DNA of 64,000 bases, taken from positions 1,206,180 through 1,270,179 of the forward strand of contig OZ020526.1 of assembly GCA_963971425.1 (NCBI GenBank). Direction: 5' to 3'. Every line of letters begins with the position of its first letter. Within the stretch, counting starts at the first letter, position 1. The notes under the pieces were generated by a model. The model saw nothing but the letters and a program-made list of their open reading frames with translations, did no database searches and was not told the DNA's origin. This stretch comes from Bryoerythrophyllum caledonicum (taxonomy: Eukaryota > Streptophyta > Bryopsida > Pottiales > Pottiaceae). Shown here in pieces: positions 33,436 to 46,000 of this stretch. Both the position numbers and the translations under genes were made by a program.

Positions 33436-35051
33436 CTAAAATGCCGATAGCGTCCGCACCGGTCGAAGGAGCGCTGCATCAAATGGCAATGGAATAACAG
33501 TCAGCGCACTTAGCAATAGAAGATTGCGATTAAAACTCCACCGAAAGTGAGGAATGTGTCGAGGTCCAGGGCCATGTCCATGGCGACCATAAACCAGAGC
33601 CATGTGTGGAGAAGCCCTCACCGTAGTAACCTCCAATGAACCCTCAACAAGTGACAACCATCGGGCACTTAGCTGCTGAATGGAGTAAATTCTATCAACA
33701 TCGCGGATTCCAACATCAGAAGTAAGGTGGTTGATCATGTGCACTGACCTAGCGATGCGTGGCCAAATGCATCTCAAGACAACGTCGTCCACCAAACCCG
33801 GGATCAACAAGCCATTCAACCTCAAATCCGCGCTCGGGTCTGAAACAAACAAATTTGAAAGAATCAAGCAACGTGATAGCTACAAAAATGTTCACCATTA
33901 ACAAAAACATTGGAATCCTTTCCATTTTCGGAAGGGTTGAAACATGCAGTCTATGTACAACATTCAGAACGCAATTCCGATCGGCAAAAGCAGTGCCCTC
34001 TCAATCTGAAGAGGATGCACACATTCAAAGCTAGCACCTTGGCTCCAACTCCTTCGGCGGAGTCACATCCAAGGTGCTTGCAATGAATGCGGAAGATCCC
34101 TCTCGGAATCGAGAGGGTACTCACTGCAACTCCAGTGCAAGCGCGCTGAAAGCAACTCCGTGAATGGAGTTGCATCCAGGGCATAGCTTGTCCTGAAAGC
34201 AACTCCATTGACGGAGTTGCTAACCAGGCCCTTGCCCTAGATAGCAACTCCGACAATGGAGTTGCATTCAGGCACGCCATGACTGGATGCAACTCCATTG
34301 ACATTGCAATCCGGGCCATTGCCCTATAGCTTCGATGAGTACCCTCTCGTTTCCGAGAAGGAACTTATTGGAGCTCTAGGTCAAGCACCCCAATAGCAAC
34401 TCCATTAATGGAGTTGAATTCAGGGCAAGCCATGCCCTGGATGCAACTCCATTCACAGAGTTGTTTTCGGCGCACTTGCCTTGGAGCTCCGATGCGTATC
34501 CTCTCGTTTCCGAGAGGAAACTCACTTGTGCTCCAGGGTAAACACCCCCACATCAATGGAACTCCATTGATGGAGTTGCATTCAGGCACTCCATGTCTTG
34601 GATGCAACTCCTTTGGAGTTGCAAGCCGGGCCATTGCCCTGGCGCTTCAATGAGTACCCTCTCGGATCCGAGAGGGAACTAATCGAAGCTGCAAGGAAAT
34701 GGCTCGGATTGCAACTCCGTCAATGGAGTTGAATTCAGGGCAAGCCATGCCCTGGATGCAACTCCATTGACGGAGTTGCTTTCGGGACACTTGCCGGAAT
34801 GCTTCAATGAGTACCCTCTCAGAAACAAGAGGGTACTCATCGAAGCTTCAAGGCATCTGGCCTAGATGCAACTCCATCAACGGAGCCACAATCACAAAAC
34901 ACCAAAAAACAAGAACATACAACAAAAATCTCGAATTACAAGACCATGAAGGGCAACTACCGCAACTCACCTCGGTTAGCAAGAGCCTCCATCACGGTTG
35001 AAGGCATGTCCTCCGAGAGTTTCACCAACAATCGAAAATGAGTGTCCACCG
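33436..35051 (-). CDS. F-box-like protein, two visible exons
   Basis: Exon 34971-35051 (VDTHFRLLVKLSEDMPST and further residues) joins in frame, through a 1131-bp GT-AG intron, to exon 33436-33839. The second exon begins DPSADLRLNGLLIPGLVDDV and VLRCIWPRI, the start of a plant F-box (LIPGLPDDVVLRCL), and continues with SARWLSLVEG, the usual tryptophan-containing end of that domain (VSRRWRSLV). The protein then ends after about 80 unremarkable residues without kelch or LRR repeats. Such proteins normally link substrates to SKP1-cullin ubiquitin ligases. The 5' end is not settled; the frame at 35244-35906 may be an upstream exon. The intron contains a striking array of hairpins (34036-34885). 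I infer the F-box by eye from a short match. Confidence 0.45.
34036..34885. repeat. Alternating hairpin array in the F-box gene intron
   Basis: About a dozen short palindromes of type A, GCAACTCC-(6 nt)-GGAGTTGC, for example 34152-34173, 34199-34220 and 34244-34265, alternate with type B palindromes, ACCCTCTCG-(3-4 nt)-CGAGAGGGT, for example 34098-34117, 34340-34357, 34500-34517, 34655-34675 and 34811-34832. A further hairpin with 8-bp arms (CACCTTGG) opens the array at 34036. Spacing between hairpins is about 40-60 bp, with shared linker words such as GCCATGCCCTGG and CAGGGCAAG. The whole array lies in an intron. Confidence 0.85.
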
Positions 35052-35243
35052 CTGCGACCCAGGCACCAAATACCGAGGGCACCAAATACAAGACAAGAAC
35101 TATCGAAACATGCAAATGAACCTCATCAATGCAGATTGAAGTGACACATATAGTTCACGTAGTTTCATGGCCTTTAGTGTTTGTACCAGCATGCGTTTGA
35201 AAGGTAAGTCCGCGGCTATCAACTCATGAGTTTGAAAGGTGAG

Positions 35244-35906
35244 TCAGGGGAAATAAACCAATTGCACCATCATGATCTCAAGTGCAACTGAAAATTCGAT
35301 AACATCAAGTACCAAAAATCGATAAGATCTCAAATTGCCATATACGAAACAGGGGTACAAGACTTGAAGGCAACTATGAACATCTTTGCTGAAAAGATAG
35401 AATAAACTGGAAAACTGTCTAGCGGTCCTTGCAAGAAAGTCAGATGACTCTGCTTGATCCGACTCGAATCCCAGAAGGTCCTCTTCAAGATATGCATCGC
35501 CATCGCCAAACTCCACGTCGGAAGACTCCACCACATCCATCACCGATTGCCAGTGGTCCTCCGCTTCGTGCATTACACTCGCACCGACACACTCGTCGAC
35601 GGAATACTCACGACAGTAGCCGAAGTAATCTATACCCTCTTCGTTAAAAATGTCAAATATGTCGGTGTAGTCAAATCCGGCAACCATCAAATCCTTGTGA
35701 CTACGGAATCTGTGAGAAACTACTTCAACGTTGGTTGTGGAAATGTTGTCCCCTTCCTCCTTGACATCTCCCTCATCGCTAAAACCCTCGGCTTGAAGCT
35801 GCAAATCCATAGCCTCTCTCTCTCTACGAACACAAGCCATATGGCGAGTCTCTACCATCTTCACTAACAACTCAAAACGCCTCGCAAATTGTAATGCATT
35901 TGCCAT
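35244..35906 (-). CDS. Hypothetical acidic protein or upstream exon
   Basis: A 220-residue open frame from ATG at 35906. It is acidic (many D and E), starts MANALQFARRFELLVKMVE, and has no domain I recognise. The N-terminal FELLVKMVE resembles the FRLLVKLSED of the neighbouring exon at 34971-35051, so it could be an alternative or upstream exon of the F-box-like gene. The last 50 residues are hydrophobic and probably not coding. Confidence 0.35.
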   Translation of the reverse strand: MANALQFARRFELLVKMVETRHMACVRREREAMDLQLQAEGFSDEGDVKEEGDNISTTNVEVVSHRFRSHKDLMVAGFDYTDIFDIFNEEGIDYFGYCREYSVDECVGASVMHEAEDHWQSVMDVVESSDVEFGDGDAYLEEDLLGFESDQAESSDFLARTARQFSSLFYLFSKDVHSCLQVLYPCFVYGNLRSYRFLVLDVIEFSVALEIMMVQLVYFP

Positions 35907-36008
35907 TTTGATGTTTGAATTTATACACACCGACATGCAAACCAGTCATAAATAATCTAAGCTATCATAATTACTCACTAAAACATCTCCTCAAAAGCAA
36001 GTGTGACG

Positions 36009-36240
36009 GCGTGCTTGAAAAACTTCATCATGATTGTACTGAATCATGAGGGCGTCTTACCTGGAGTGTGAGAGGGCATTGGCCGCGTGCTTGAGACATC
36101 CCTTCAAAGTTGTACTTGGATCATTGGAGTGGAACTTGACTAATTTGACTTGTGTTAAGTGTGTCGGGGCAAATGCCGCGTGCATGAAACATTCCATCGC
36201 GGTTGTACTCAATCATGGGGCGTCAAATGATTATCAAGCC
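36009..36240. repeat. Three degenerate tandem units of about 70-90 bp
   Basis: Repeating words GGC(G/A)(T/A)(G)TGC(T/A)TGA(A/G)A followed by TTGTACT(G/T/C)(A/G)ATCAT occur near 36010, 36085 and 36170. Non-coding. Confidence 0.5.
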
Positions 36241-36249
36241 CGGTTATAA

Positions 36250-37392
36250 GTAGGGACTTTGGCGGCGAGCTAGAAAGGTACAAATAATGCTGAATTAGAT
36301 AATTATGGCTGGGCTAAATTTAAAGCCATGACTTGAGTGTGGGGAGATTGGCGGCGTCTTAAAACTTTAAATAGATGGTACAATCTAACCATAATAATAT
36401 CACACCCTCCGATTCAACCAAGATGTGATATTATGAATGTGTGACAGTTTTCATATTATCACGTTAGGCAATTTTAGGAAAAATGTGATTATCAAAAAAG
36501 AAGGCCAATTTTTTATTATTTTTTTAATTAAAAAAATCAGAAAATTAAATAAAATTACAAAATGTCACACATTTTGTTTTTCAACCTGAATCAATCGTAA
36601 TCAGGTGTTATAAATCATAAAAATATAAATGAATGAATTATTGAAATCTCATATTGAGACTTAACAAATTAGTAAATCCATTGAAACCTAACATATGATT
36701 TATCTCATCTCATGTGGAATGGCCATTGAGACAAAACACGTGAGAAGGTGAACTGGTTCACATTACACATACAATATCATCAATTCATCGCCATAACAAC
36801 AATGATACCCCCAAACGCCTTGTACTGTACTAATTCCGTAATGAAACCAACCGCAAGCAAACCCTTGTCCTCTCCCGAGTCTGAAAACATATGGAGCTCA
36901 GAACCCTCGTTCTTTCTAGAACCCTTGTCTTCATTAAAATATATGATTTGCACATATTTTTGCACAATGATTTGCACAATGTGATATTTTCATTCTGAAT
37001 CATCCCCAATCATAAATACAGTAAACATACATTTGGAGCTGAGTAGGTGGTAATGGGATGGAAGACGGTGGGCTAGACCCCAATTGTATAGGTGTTGGCG
37101 ATGGGAGTTTGTGGGTTATGGGGAGGCTTACCTTAAGGATAATTAACCATTCACCAGCAATAGCCCCAGAATATAGTTATACATGGATATTTTGTGGAGC
37201 TTTATTCCAACCTCTACTCAAAACCGTTCGAAACTCATGCCAGTTGGATGTACTTGTGATATCTTTAACATATCATCCTATATTGAGGCTGACAGATGCC
37301 GAAATATATTATTCAGATAAAAAGCCGAAAACAACTTGTATGGATATTAAGTCACAAAATGCAATGCTAGTATGTTTAAAATAACCACGACG
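36250..37392. other. AT-rich intergenic stretch
   Basis: I see no gene, RNA or transposon with recognisable ends. 36370-36660 is very AT-rich. Confidence 0.5.
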
Positions 37393-40300
37393 CTAAGATT
37401 CGCTTGCAAAGCATTTATCTGACCCATAGAGAGTGTCAAAGTCATTATCTTCCTTAGCCTGAATGTCTAGAAATTTATAAACTGCTGGATCAAAACGCTG
37501 CCTTCTAAGACGAGAAGCAGGTGGGGAAATCGAAGCCGCTAGTGCATTGGCCATATCCCGCAGGTATATGGGCAAGAAAGGAAAATGTTTGGGACTTTGA
37601 GGTACAGAGAAATGACGTCTGCAGTCAACAGAAGAGTCTATGAAAATTGATGCCGCGATAAAGAAGAATATTATGACATCAACAACGTTTTTGGTGAAGG
37701 TACCGTTGAGTTTCACCTACTTACGGCTTTGATTGTTTGGCATGCTTTGGTGGGGGCTCGAAGTCCATGTCGGCAGCATCTGGAATGACACTTGGGATGT
37801 CGGAGGGTAGGGGCATGTTAGAGTCGTCGTCAAATACATCCATGTTGTCTTTGAAGCGCTACGTAGGGACTTGGACAGTGAGAGGCTTCAAAACGACCTA
37901 AAATACCTCCGAATCGGCCTCCAACACAACGATGTGATGACCATGATCCTTGCAGACTCGAATAGAGTTTCCTGAAAATTCCTCAAACAATGTGAACACA
38001 GGCGGTGGAAAGGAATAAAAACATGAAGAGGAATTCTAAAACGCACTTGTAGCAGCGGTAATGTCGACTACGACATCCCCTTCGTCGGATGCAGATAGAA
38101 TTAACGACGTGTAGAAGTGCTGACCATGTTCCTTTGCTCCTCGCCACACCCGATCAACAGTCCGAGTGAGTGTCTTCTTACTCACAAAGTTGAGGATCGC
38201 ATCACTCCCAGCAATATCCAGTGAGAGCTCCTCAAGCGCCGGATGCTTTCGGAATCGGAAGTTTGATTTGCGGTACGCTTTGACTGGACCTTGAAAAGAA
38301 TTAGCACGCACAAGAAGCACGACCTTAAACAAGTTGGTGGTCTCTGAAGTCGCAGCAACGGATCTTTCTGGCAGTCTATTCACACCGACCCACTCCTTCA
38401 GGATCTTGAATCCGAATCCTTGGAAGTGCGCCTTGAAGATATGCATAGTCTTGTCTTTATCATCAGAAAACGTTAGAAAAAGATCACCATCGTCATGCAA
38501 GAAGACGTTGGCAAAACCAAAAAGCATCTTCATCCAGCCTGTCGAGAGCATGTTCCAACCGGGAACTTCATCTGGAAGTACCGACACATCGGGCACGGGA
38601 AGATTGTCCGGTACTTGAGCAAGGACGAGGTCCACCCTTTGCCCCTTCTGATCAACATTCCCCCGCAGTAGGCAAGTCTTTCCGTCATTGTAATTAGTAA
38701 CAAACTCTGAGATCTGGTTCCAAACATCACGCGACATTGACTCGTTCATGATCAGTTGTGTCGACGTTGGGTCTGCGCCACCAGGGTTCATGTGACTCGC
38801 GGGGGTGATGTTGAGACTCGGGGTCGAATCGTCAAGCAGCACCCTCGTGGATGTGGAGTGGGAGTGCGTAACAGACACTATAGGATTAGCAGTAGGAGAC
38901 TTGAGAGTCCGGAGAGGCTGCACATGTCAAAAAATCAAAGGAGCTGCAGCTGAATCCTCCGCTGGTGTAGGCTCCGTCCTAAGCCAAATGGGATTCTCCG
39001 CCTGCATCGATATTTCAACCTCTAGAGGTCTATCATCCGACAGAGTGACGCGGGTTGGGGTCCAGACGCCTTGAGTGGCTATAGCAACTCCATCGTCCCG
39101 GACGCAGGACTTAGGAAATCTCGATTCCTCCAATATCTGGAGATCATCCTCCACTTCCAAGTCATCGTCCGCAGCAGACTTGCCTTTAGCCTTCCTCATC
39201 TTAGCACGTCGCTTCTTAGCCTTCTTGTTGGCTTGCAGACGTTTTGTATTGGGGCTCATTGGCTTTGCGCGCTTCTTCTTCTCCTTGGCTGTCTTAGCCT
39301 TCTCCGGCACGTCCTCCTTAACGTCATTCAGAGGACCATGCCCCTCCTTCATGAATAGCTCCTCCTCATGGCAGTAGTTCTTGTGACACTCAACATACTA
39401 ATAGCAGTCTTTACGATGATCCAACGGAAACAACGACAACTGATACGAAGAGTACATGCATGAACTGGACGATGTTGAGTACGCCGTGTGCATCCATAGT
39501 GGACGAGAGGAAATAACACCTTTCTCAAGGAGTTCATGCTTGATATATTGGTAGGCAAACCAAGTTGCAATATCTCCGCCATCCTTGACATCCTCCCATT
39601 TCGACAATCGAGTGAGTGGAGATTCTGCGAGAAAGAGGCTGTTGAACGCATGGTCCCACAAGCGGAGCTTCCACATCGCCAAGTACTCCATCCAAGTAAG
39701 TGGCTGCTCTCTCGGTTGGGGGTTCATTTCCTAGTTGCCCAAAAGATCTTCCATCTTTGGCCCAAGATCCTCCTGAAGCTGTGATAGATGAACATGTATG
39801 CGAGAAGAATTCATGATAGTTGCATAATTCAAAACAACATCGGTGATAATACGTACCCAGGCCTAAAAGATCGCTCGTGTCAGGAACTTCTTTAGATCCG
39901 CTTCGGAGCATGGATACTCAAGAAAATGATTTTGTTTCCGTCGAAAGTCCGACTCGTTCCACATCCTCAGCCACATGACCTTGTATTTGGCGGGAACAAC
40001 TGTCGTGGCAACGAGCTGAAGCTTCTCAAGGCTCATCTCCACTCGGTCCAAGTTATGCCTATCGTAGTTCATTCGAACCTGTTCCGTGACCCAGAAGGAC
40101 ACAAAAATAATTATACATTGTGCTCGAAAATGTCCCGACACAAATGGAAAAGACAAAATAGTTCAAAGTCATATCCAATTGAGTTAGTATTACGTCGTGG
40201 CTAGTAGATATAACTCGCAAACGGACTACATAATAGAGAAAATCTCTCGATACTATGGTGGTACCCTCGCGACGCCGGGTACCCTCTCGGAACCGGGAGG

Positions 40301-41353
40301 GGACTTGACCGGGTGGTCCTCCCCCGTTTTCGAGAGGGTACCCGGCGTCGCCCGGGTACCACCCATCATACCCTCTCGTTACGAGAGGGTATTCTGGGTG
40401 GTACGTAGGCAACGCCGGGTACCCTCTTGAATATGGGCAAGGATGACTTAATATAGTCATCCTCGATTCCGAGAGGGTACCCGGCGTCGCCCGGATACCA
40501 CACAACATATCCTCTTGTAACGAGAGGGTATGTTGGGTGGTACCTAGGCGACGCCGGGTACCCTCCCGATATAGGAGTAGGGTTGACCCTGTTTAGACCC
40601 CTAATTTCACTTTACACCCTATAAAGCCTAATAGGAGGATTTGCAGCCTAATAGTATGCTATAGGTCCTAGTAATTTGCAAATAATTTTCCTTCTTATAA
40701 AATAGTTTCACGAAATAAAACTCCCGAAGATGATGATTGATTGTTGTTTGGGTAGTTACCTCGTCAAGGAAGCTTTCACCGTTAGTTGGGTTTGCCACTC
40801 CACCCAGCTTGCCAAATCTCTTTGTTAGCTTCTCATGCTTCAGACAGATCTGGCCTTCCATATACTCTTGCATACCTCGTCCAGTCTGTTCATCCTCTGG
40901 AGTCTCTGCCAGATACGCGAGTCGCTCTTTTACTGCGGTTTCGTGTAACTCGTTCTGCCAGATCGCGCTAATTGCGTATGAGCTCCCAATGAAAATTAGC
41001 TTGATCTTAGAATTTAAAGAGCAAGGATTACCTGGAATAGCACTTTTACCATCTGAGAAGCGGGAATCGGGTACCACGTAGTCCTTGGCTTCTTCACGCA
41101 CATTTCATAGCGATGGGGCGGAATCAAATCCTTGTAGTACTCTGGTGGTCGTGTGCCGTATAAATGCACCCGGTTAAGTTTGTGCATGACATTCGTAACG
41201 ACATGGTTTGTCTCGTTAGCCCTAAAAAAACAGCGGTCATCAGTTGCAAAATCAGATAAGCTTGCAAACCCTACAACTTAAGAAATACACTTACTTGTTA
41301 ACGGCGTGCATCGCGGATAGTATTCTTGGATACCCATTCAGTGTAATGTCAAG
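37393..41353 (-). pseudogene. 3' half of a ParB-methyltransferase gene (beta-class N6/N4 amino-MTase fold)
   Basis: This is the downstream part of the gene whose 5' half lies at 58682-59710. Exons read, with GT-AG introns: 41295-41353 (after the target duplication), 41032-41221, 40760-41005, 39857-40078, 37725-39778 and 37393-37618. A lysine-rich segment (KEKKKRAKPMSP) precedes the enzyme-like domain. RVDLVLAQVPDN occupies the place of the DLVLxDPPYN motif IV, followed by GWMKMLFGFANVFLHDDGDL and FKAHFQGFGFKILKEWVG as in the catalytic half. Further downstream FTLFEEFSGNS then HGHHIVVLEADSEVF occupies the place of motif I (FxGxGT, then the acidic SAM site). Motif IV before motif I is the permuted order of beta-class N6A/N4C methylases. 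Both key motifs are altered, so activity is doubtful. In-frame stops lie at about 39863, 39728, 39398, 38924, 38036 and two near 37880 and 37850. Confidence 0.65.
40257..40572. repeat. Large hairpin array in an intron of the ParB-methyltransferase gene
   Basis: Within the 681-bp intron 40079-40759. A perfect 21-bp inverted pair lies at 40269-40289 and 40331-40351, both carrying GGGTACCCTCTCG, and is extended outward by GGTGGTACCC (40257) and its inverse (40354). Smaller palindromes follow: ATACCCTCTCG-TTA-inverse at 40368-40392, GGATGACT...AGTCATCC at 40441-40462, and a second large pair between about 40398 and 40501. The core ACCCTCTCG/CGAGAGGGT is the same as the type B hairpin of the array at 34036-34885. 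Confidence 0.85.
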
Positions 41354-41663
41354 CAGGGTTGTCATAACGGACGGGTTGAGGTGATCGGACGGGACAACCG
41401 GACGGACGGTTCGGACGGCACGGACGGATGGTTTGGACGGATTGCCCGAAGAGCGCCCAGTAATTTTTTGCAAGTAAGAAATTTTTACTGTGATCGCCAC
41501 GTCACATACGGACGTGTCATGCCACCGTGGCACTAGGGCCGGGACGTCACCATGAGGGGCGGGGACGCCTCCCCTAGGGCGGGGACGTCTACTCCCCAAG
41601 GGCGAGGACGTCCCTGCCCCTCATGTAGGCGTCCACGCCCCTGCATCATTGAGCGGAGAGACC

Positions 41664-42850
41664 TTAACCCCTAAAGGCCCTTGGTGTTTTTGGAGCCAAA
41701 ACTGCCAAAAACATACCCCTACTGATAGAAACCTATTGATTTCTAAATTTAGACATCAAATTGAATATTTAACCGTAAGATCTTGTAATTACCTTATTCA
41801 AAAAGGTTTATACCAATTTTGAAGACAATCCACCGTACAGATTGCGAGGTTATAACGTTTGAAGTCACTGTAAAAGTTTTTTTTGACACTACCTAGTGAG
41901 TATATCTAAGTTTTGATGCCCAAAAACTATACTTTGCAAACACATTTGATTTATGGACGATCATCAATTTCTTTAGGTATGGAAGTTAGGTTTAAGCTCA
42001 CAAATTTTGAGCCTCATATGGGCTTAGAAAGGCAAAAAAATCCTTGATTTTATGAAAGGGGGTGTGCTGAAATCGCCTTACATTCTCCAAAATTAAAACT
42101 ACTTAAAGGGTAATCTAAAAATGTCCAATTGGAAATCCGAACGGTAGATATGTTGAAGTCAATGAGGGAAAGAAGCACAAAAAATTTCAATGCAATCTGA
42201 GTAGATCTCAAATTTCTAGAATTTTTCGAAGTGTAAATTGTATATTTTGCTTTTATTTCAAAGGGCAGTTTTGGTAAGAGGGGGTCCAGTGGATGGACCC
42301 CCTACCACGTCATAGATATTGGATGAAATTTATTAAGTTTGGATGAAGAATGAAGATGGGATGAAATATTTTATATGGATAAACATGTATTTTCGATGAA
42401 AACTAAGCTCTGGATGATAATTGTCATTTGGATGAAAAAAATCAGCAACCTCTTTAGATGGAAATGGTTACTTAGATGAAAAATTTCTATTCGATGAAAA
42501 CCGTCATTAATGTGTATGGATGAAAAAATATTGGGCCCATCATTTTGCAAGCGCCCACCCTTTGAAAATTTGTCTTGTCACTTTCTGCCCTATTGAATGA
42601 CGGGCAACTTGGGCAGAAAATGGGAGATTTCCATTGGTTATTGGCTGCCCGGATTTAGAGCAGATTCTTCTAAAATTCATAACTTTTGCATCGTAACTCC
42701 AAATGCTTTGAAATTTGCGCCATTGGAAAGCTGTCGTTGAGAGCTACAGGGAGTAAAAATTTCAGAAAATAATAAAATTCTGAAACCTTAGAATAGCCTG
42801 CCCAGAAGTGCTGCGACCCGAATCCGGTCTCAAGGGCCTTTAGGGGTTAA
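41664..42850. mobile_element. TTAA-flanked transposon copy D inside the hAT
   Basis: Its ends are the exact inverse of each other for 20 bp: TTAACCCCTAAAGGCCCTTG. Length is 1187 bp, non-coding. The interior differs from copies A-C and E, so it is another subfamily with the same termini. Confidence 0.75.
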
Positions 42851-43041
42851 TGTCTGGAAGCAAAATATGTTTATTACATTAAAAAATTTCACAATAAAAC
42901 AACGATTCCCTAATCTCATACTTCCAAACGAAGTAACATCTTGTAGTTATTTAAGAAACCTTTTTCTCTCCTAGCTTCTTCTATGAATTATCACAACTCT
43001 CTTGATTTTGCATACATATATGTAGTTACTTTTCTTGTCCT

Positions 43042-46000
43042 TTAATTATTCAAACGGCCCGATCTGCGCACTCCTTCGGTGGACCGGCCACCCATAACCG
43101 CATCTCGAAGGACGATATCATCATCATCTGGTGCCTCATCGCAATCTGGATGGTTGACATCATCAGCTCTTTCACCGCTCTCATCTGAGAATTCTCCATT
43201 GCTACCATCCGTAGTCCAAAAGCCCTCTATTTCAGAGTTGTCATTGCAAAGCTCTACGACTGTTTCACCATCGCAACGCGAGCGTCTGAATCTCTTTTGT
43301 CGATGTGCGTGAGGATCATCGCCGTCGGAATTTATGGTTGGGCCGCTGGTAGGATGAATTGCTCGATCCGGAACAACAAACGCCGGAGTTGTTGAAGAGC
43401 GTCCTGGAACATACGTGTCCAAAAACGGTTGTACAACCACGTTCGGATCTCGTGCCCCTATTCCAAGGAGGGGACGTCTATGATGCCTTGAGGAGGATGC
43501 TTCGCTGTTGTTTCTTCCTTCACGGCCTCTAGCCGCTCCGCGGCCTCTAGACCCTCTACGAGCATTAGTCCTTGCACTCGGTTGTATATATTGACCCATT
43601 GGATGAAGAGGCGTCCTTGTAGCGGCAAAGGGGGTCTGCCATTTCTGGTAGTAGTAGCGGAAGTGTTTAGACCCATCCCCTCAACGCCTACACTTCGTTG
43701 GAAAGGTCCATACATGGCATTCGCCGTTCTAGGATAAGAGGAATTCCGGGAAGGCGGCGTTGGTACATTCTGGTCATTGATAACCGTAGGCAACACCACA
43801 ACCGGAGATGGTTGTGGCTCAAGGTCCTTTGTGAATGCAAAAGCATCATCGGGATCTACATATTTCGGGTCAAAACGCTGACGCTGATTCACAACCCTTT
43901 CATTTCTTCGAGTCGTCCCTACAATTGTTGTGTTTACAACATTTGCGTTAGAGTCTCCTTGAACGACTCCAGTGCTATGAAATGATGCACCCATTCCAAT
44001 AGGGCTCTCTTGGCCATACCGATTTTTAACCGATCCTTGGTTGTTTCGAGTCGTAGTATTTACTGCATTCTCTCCCGCTCCGTTGTTGTCGCCATCTCCA
44101 TTTCCACCACCATAGTCTGATGGGGAATTGTCCTCGTCGCGAACATTCCCGACATTGCCCCCCCCCATTTCAGGCTCTTCAAGGTTAGTCACATTTGGGA
44201 TGTCGCTCTCTGAAGAAGTAGACAAAGGTTGCACTTCATGAATGCCCTCCTTTTGAGGAAGATGAGGCGAAGGACTGCGACGAGGACTTTGATTCCAAGT
44301 CCCCAACGATCTTGAGCCAATTCTTCTTCCACATCGTCATCATCTCCGTAATAGTTTCTCGTTTCCTCAAGATGATCGGCGCCTTCCGCCCAAAGATTAG
44401 GGTGTCCACGGTACTCCAGCGGAGTGCGGGGAGCTGCCATATTGTGCTCCTCTTCTTCCTCGGCTATCAACACATCAAATTCACGATTAGGTTCATCCAC
44501 CGAGACCGGCCCTAGGGCATCTGGGTCGGAATCCTCCGAGTGAATATTCGCATTGTACCATCGAACGGGATTGGCCCCCGGTCTTTGTTGAAGGCATCGG
44601 CTATTGGTATAAATATACACCAATGACGCAGCCTTTTCTGCCGCTAATCGATTTCGGCTCTTGTTGTGGACAAACGAGTACATACTCCAATTTCGTTCGC
44701 AAGAGCTAGCTGAACACGTAAGGGCTAGAATACGAACAGCTATTTTAGACAATGCCTTGTCTACGATCCTGGCCCACCATTGGTGGAGTTGAAGCTTTGT
44801 CTGGCGGATGTCAGATGCCTCGGTAGGGCCATATGGTCCTGTGCCCTCCTCGTACTGTATTAACTCATATTGGACGTCCTCATATGAGACTTCCAATATC
44901 TCCATCATTTTGCGAACAACCCGATTCAATGCTCTTTGTGCAATTCTGTCAGCCCTAGGCGCCACATTATCCTTGAGGTACGGATTGAAAAGAGCCCCGG
45001 CGTAGTGAACATCGGTAAAAAGTTAAAAACCATTTGCCACCGGGCATCAAAAGATTGCTCAAGAGTGGATGCTATGTCAGCTCGTAGAGTAAAGGGTGAC
45101 TCTCTCAAAGAGTACACGTGTTCTCGCAAATTATGCATCACGAGCCACGCATGACCCATGGCTGGTTCGCGGCCATCAAACACACGCAATGCCTTCAAAA
45201 CATCCCCAATCATGTGCACGTAATTCTGACATCGTTGCCAAAAGGCCACATCTTCGATGTTGAGCACCACATTACGCGCTGCGGTTGCTGCTTGCTCTTC
45301 ATTTTGTTTATTCCGTAGGGTTGCAAAGTAGTTTACAACACGGGGGTGGTCTTTCAACTGCTCCAACATTCCTTTAAGTCTCACCAATCAATCCAACATA
45401 AGGAAATTACAAGCAAAGCGGGTTTCAGTGGGCACTACAATATGCACGTTTGGACTCAACTCATGAAGTGTCCCCATTGTCGCATGATGGTTTCTAATAT
45501 ATTTGCACAATTTCTTTGCCCTCTCTATTAAATCTTTAAATTCTTGGACCTTCGCCCAATCTTCCAACATGAGATCCAATGCATGTGCCATGCACCCCTG
45601 CTTGTGAATATGCGGGTATGAGAGAATAATATCATCCATCGCTCCAAGCATGTTGGGAGCATTGTCTGTACAAATTTGTGTCATATTCTTGGAACACACC
45701 TTCTCAATGTAAACTTTCACTTGGTCCGCTATATACCGCATGGACTTCTTCTCACCACTGGTGTCTATGCTCCCCAAGAATACGTCACCAGTGGGGCACG
45801 ACATCATTAAATTCATGAGGGGCCTCTGATGGACATCATCCCAACCATCCGTGCATATCGACACCCCATAATTCTTGATTGCAAAACCAACTTTGGCTTC
45901 AATCTCTTTCTCAATTTGCAACCTCTTAGGTTCAATCAATCTAGTCTTCAACTGGTGATATGTAGGAGGAGTGTACTCAAACTTTGCCACGGATGTTGCC

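Noticed and set aside
34036-34885. Hairpin series as bacterial-type terminators or attachment sites
   Set aside because: No T-runs follow the stems, the stems alternate between two types, and the array sits in a spliced eukaryotic intron.
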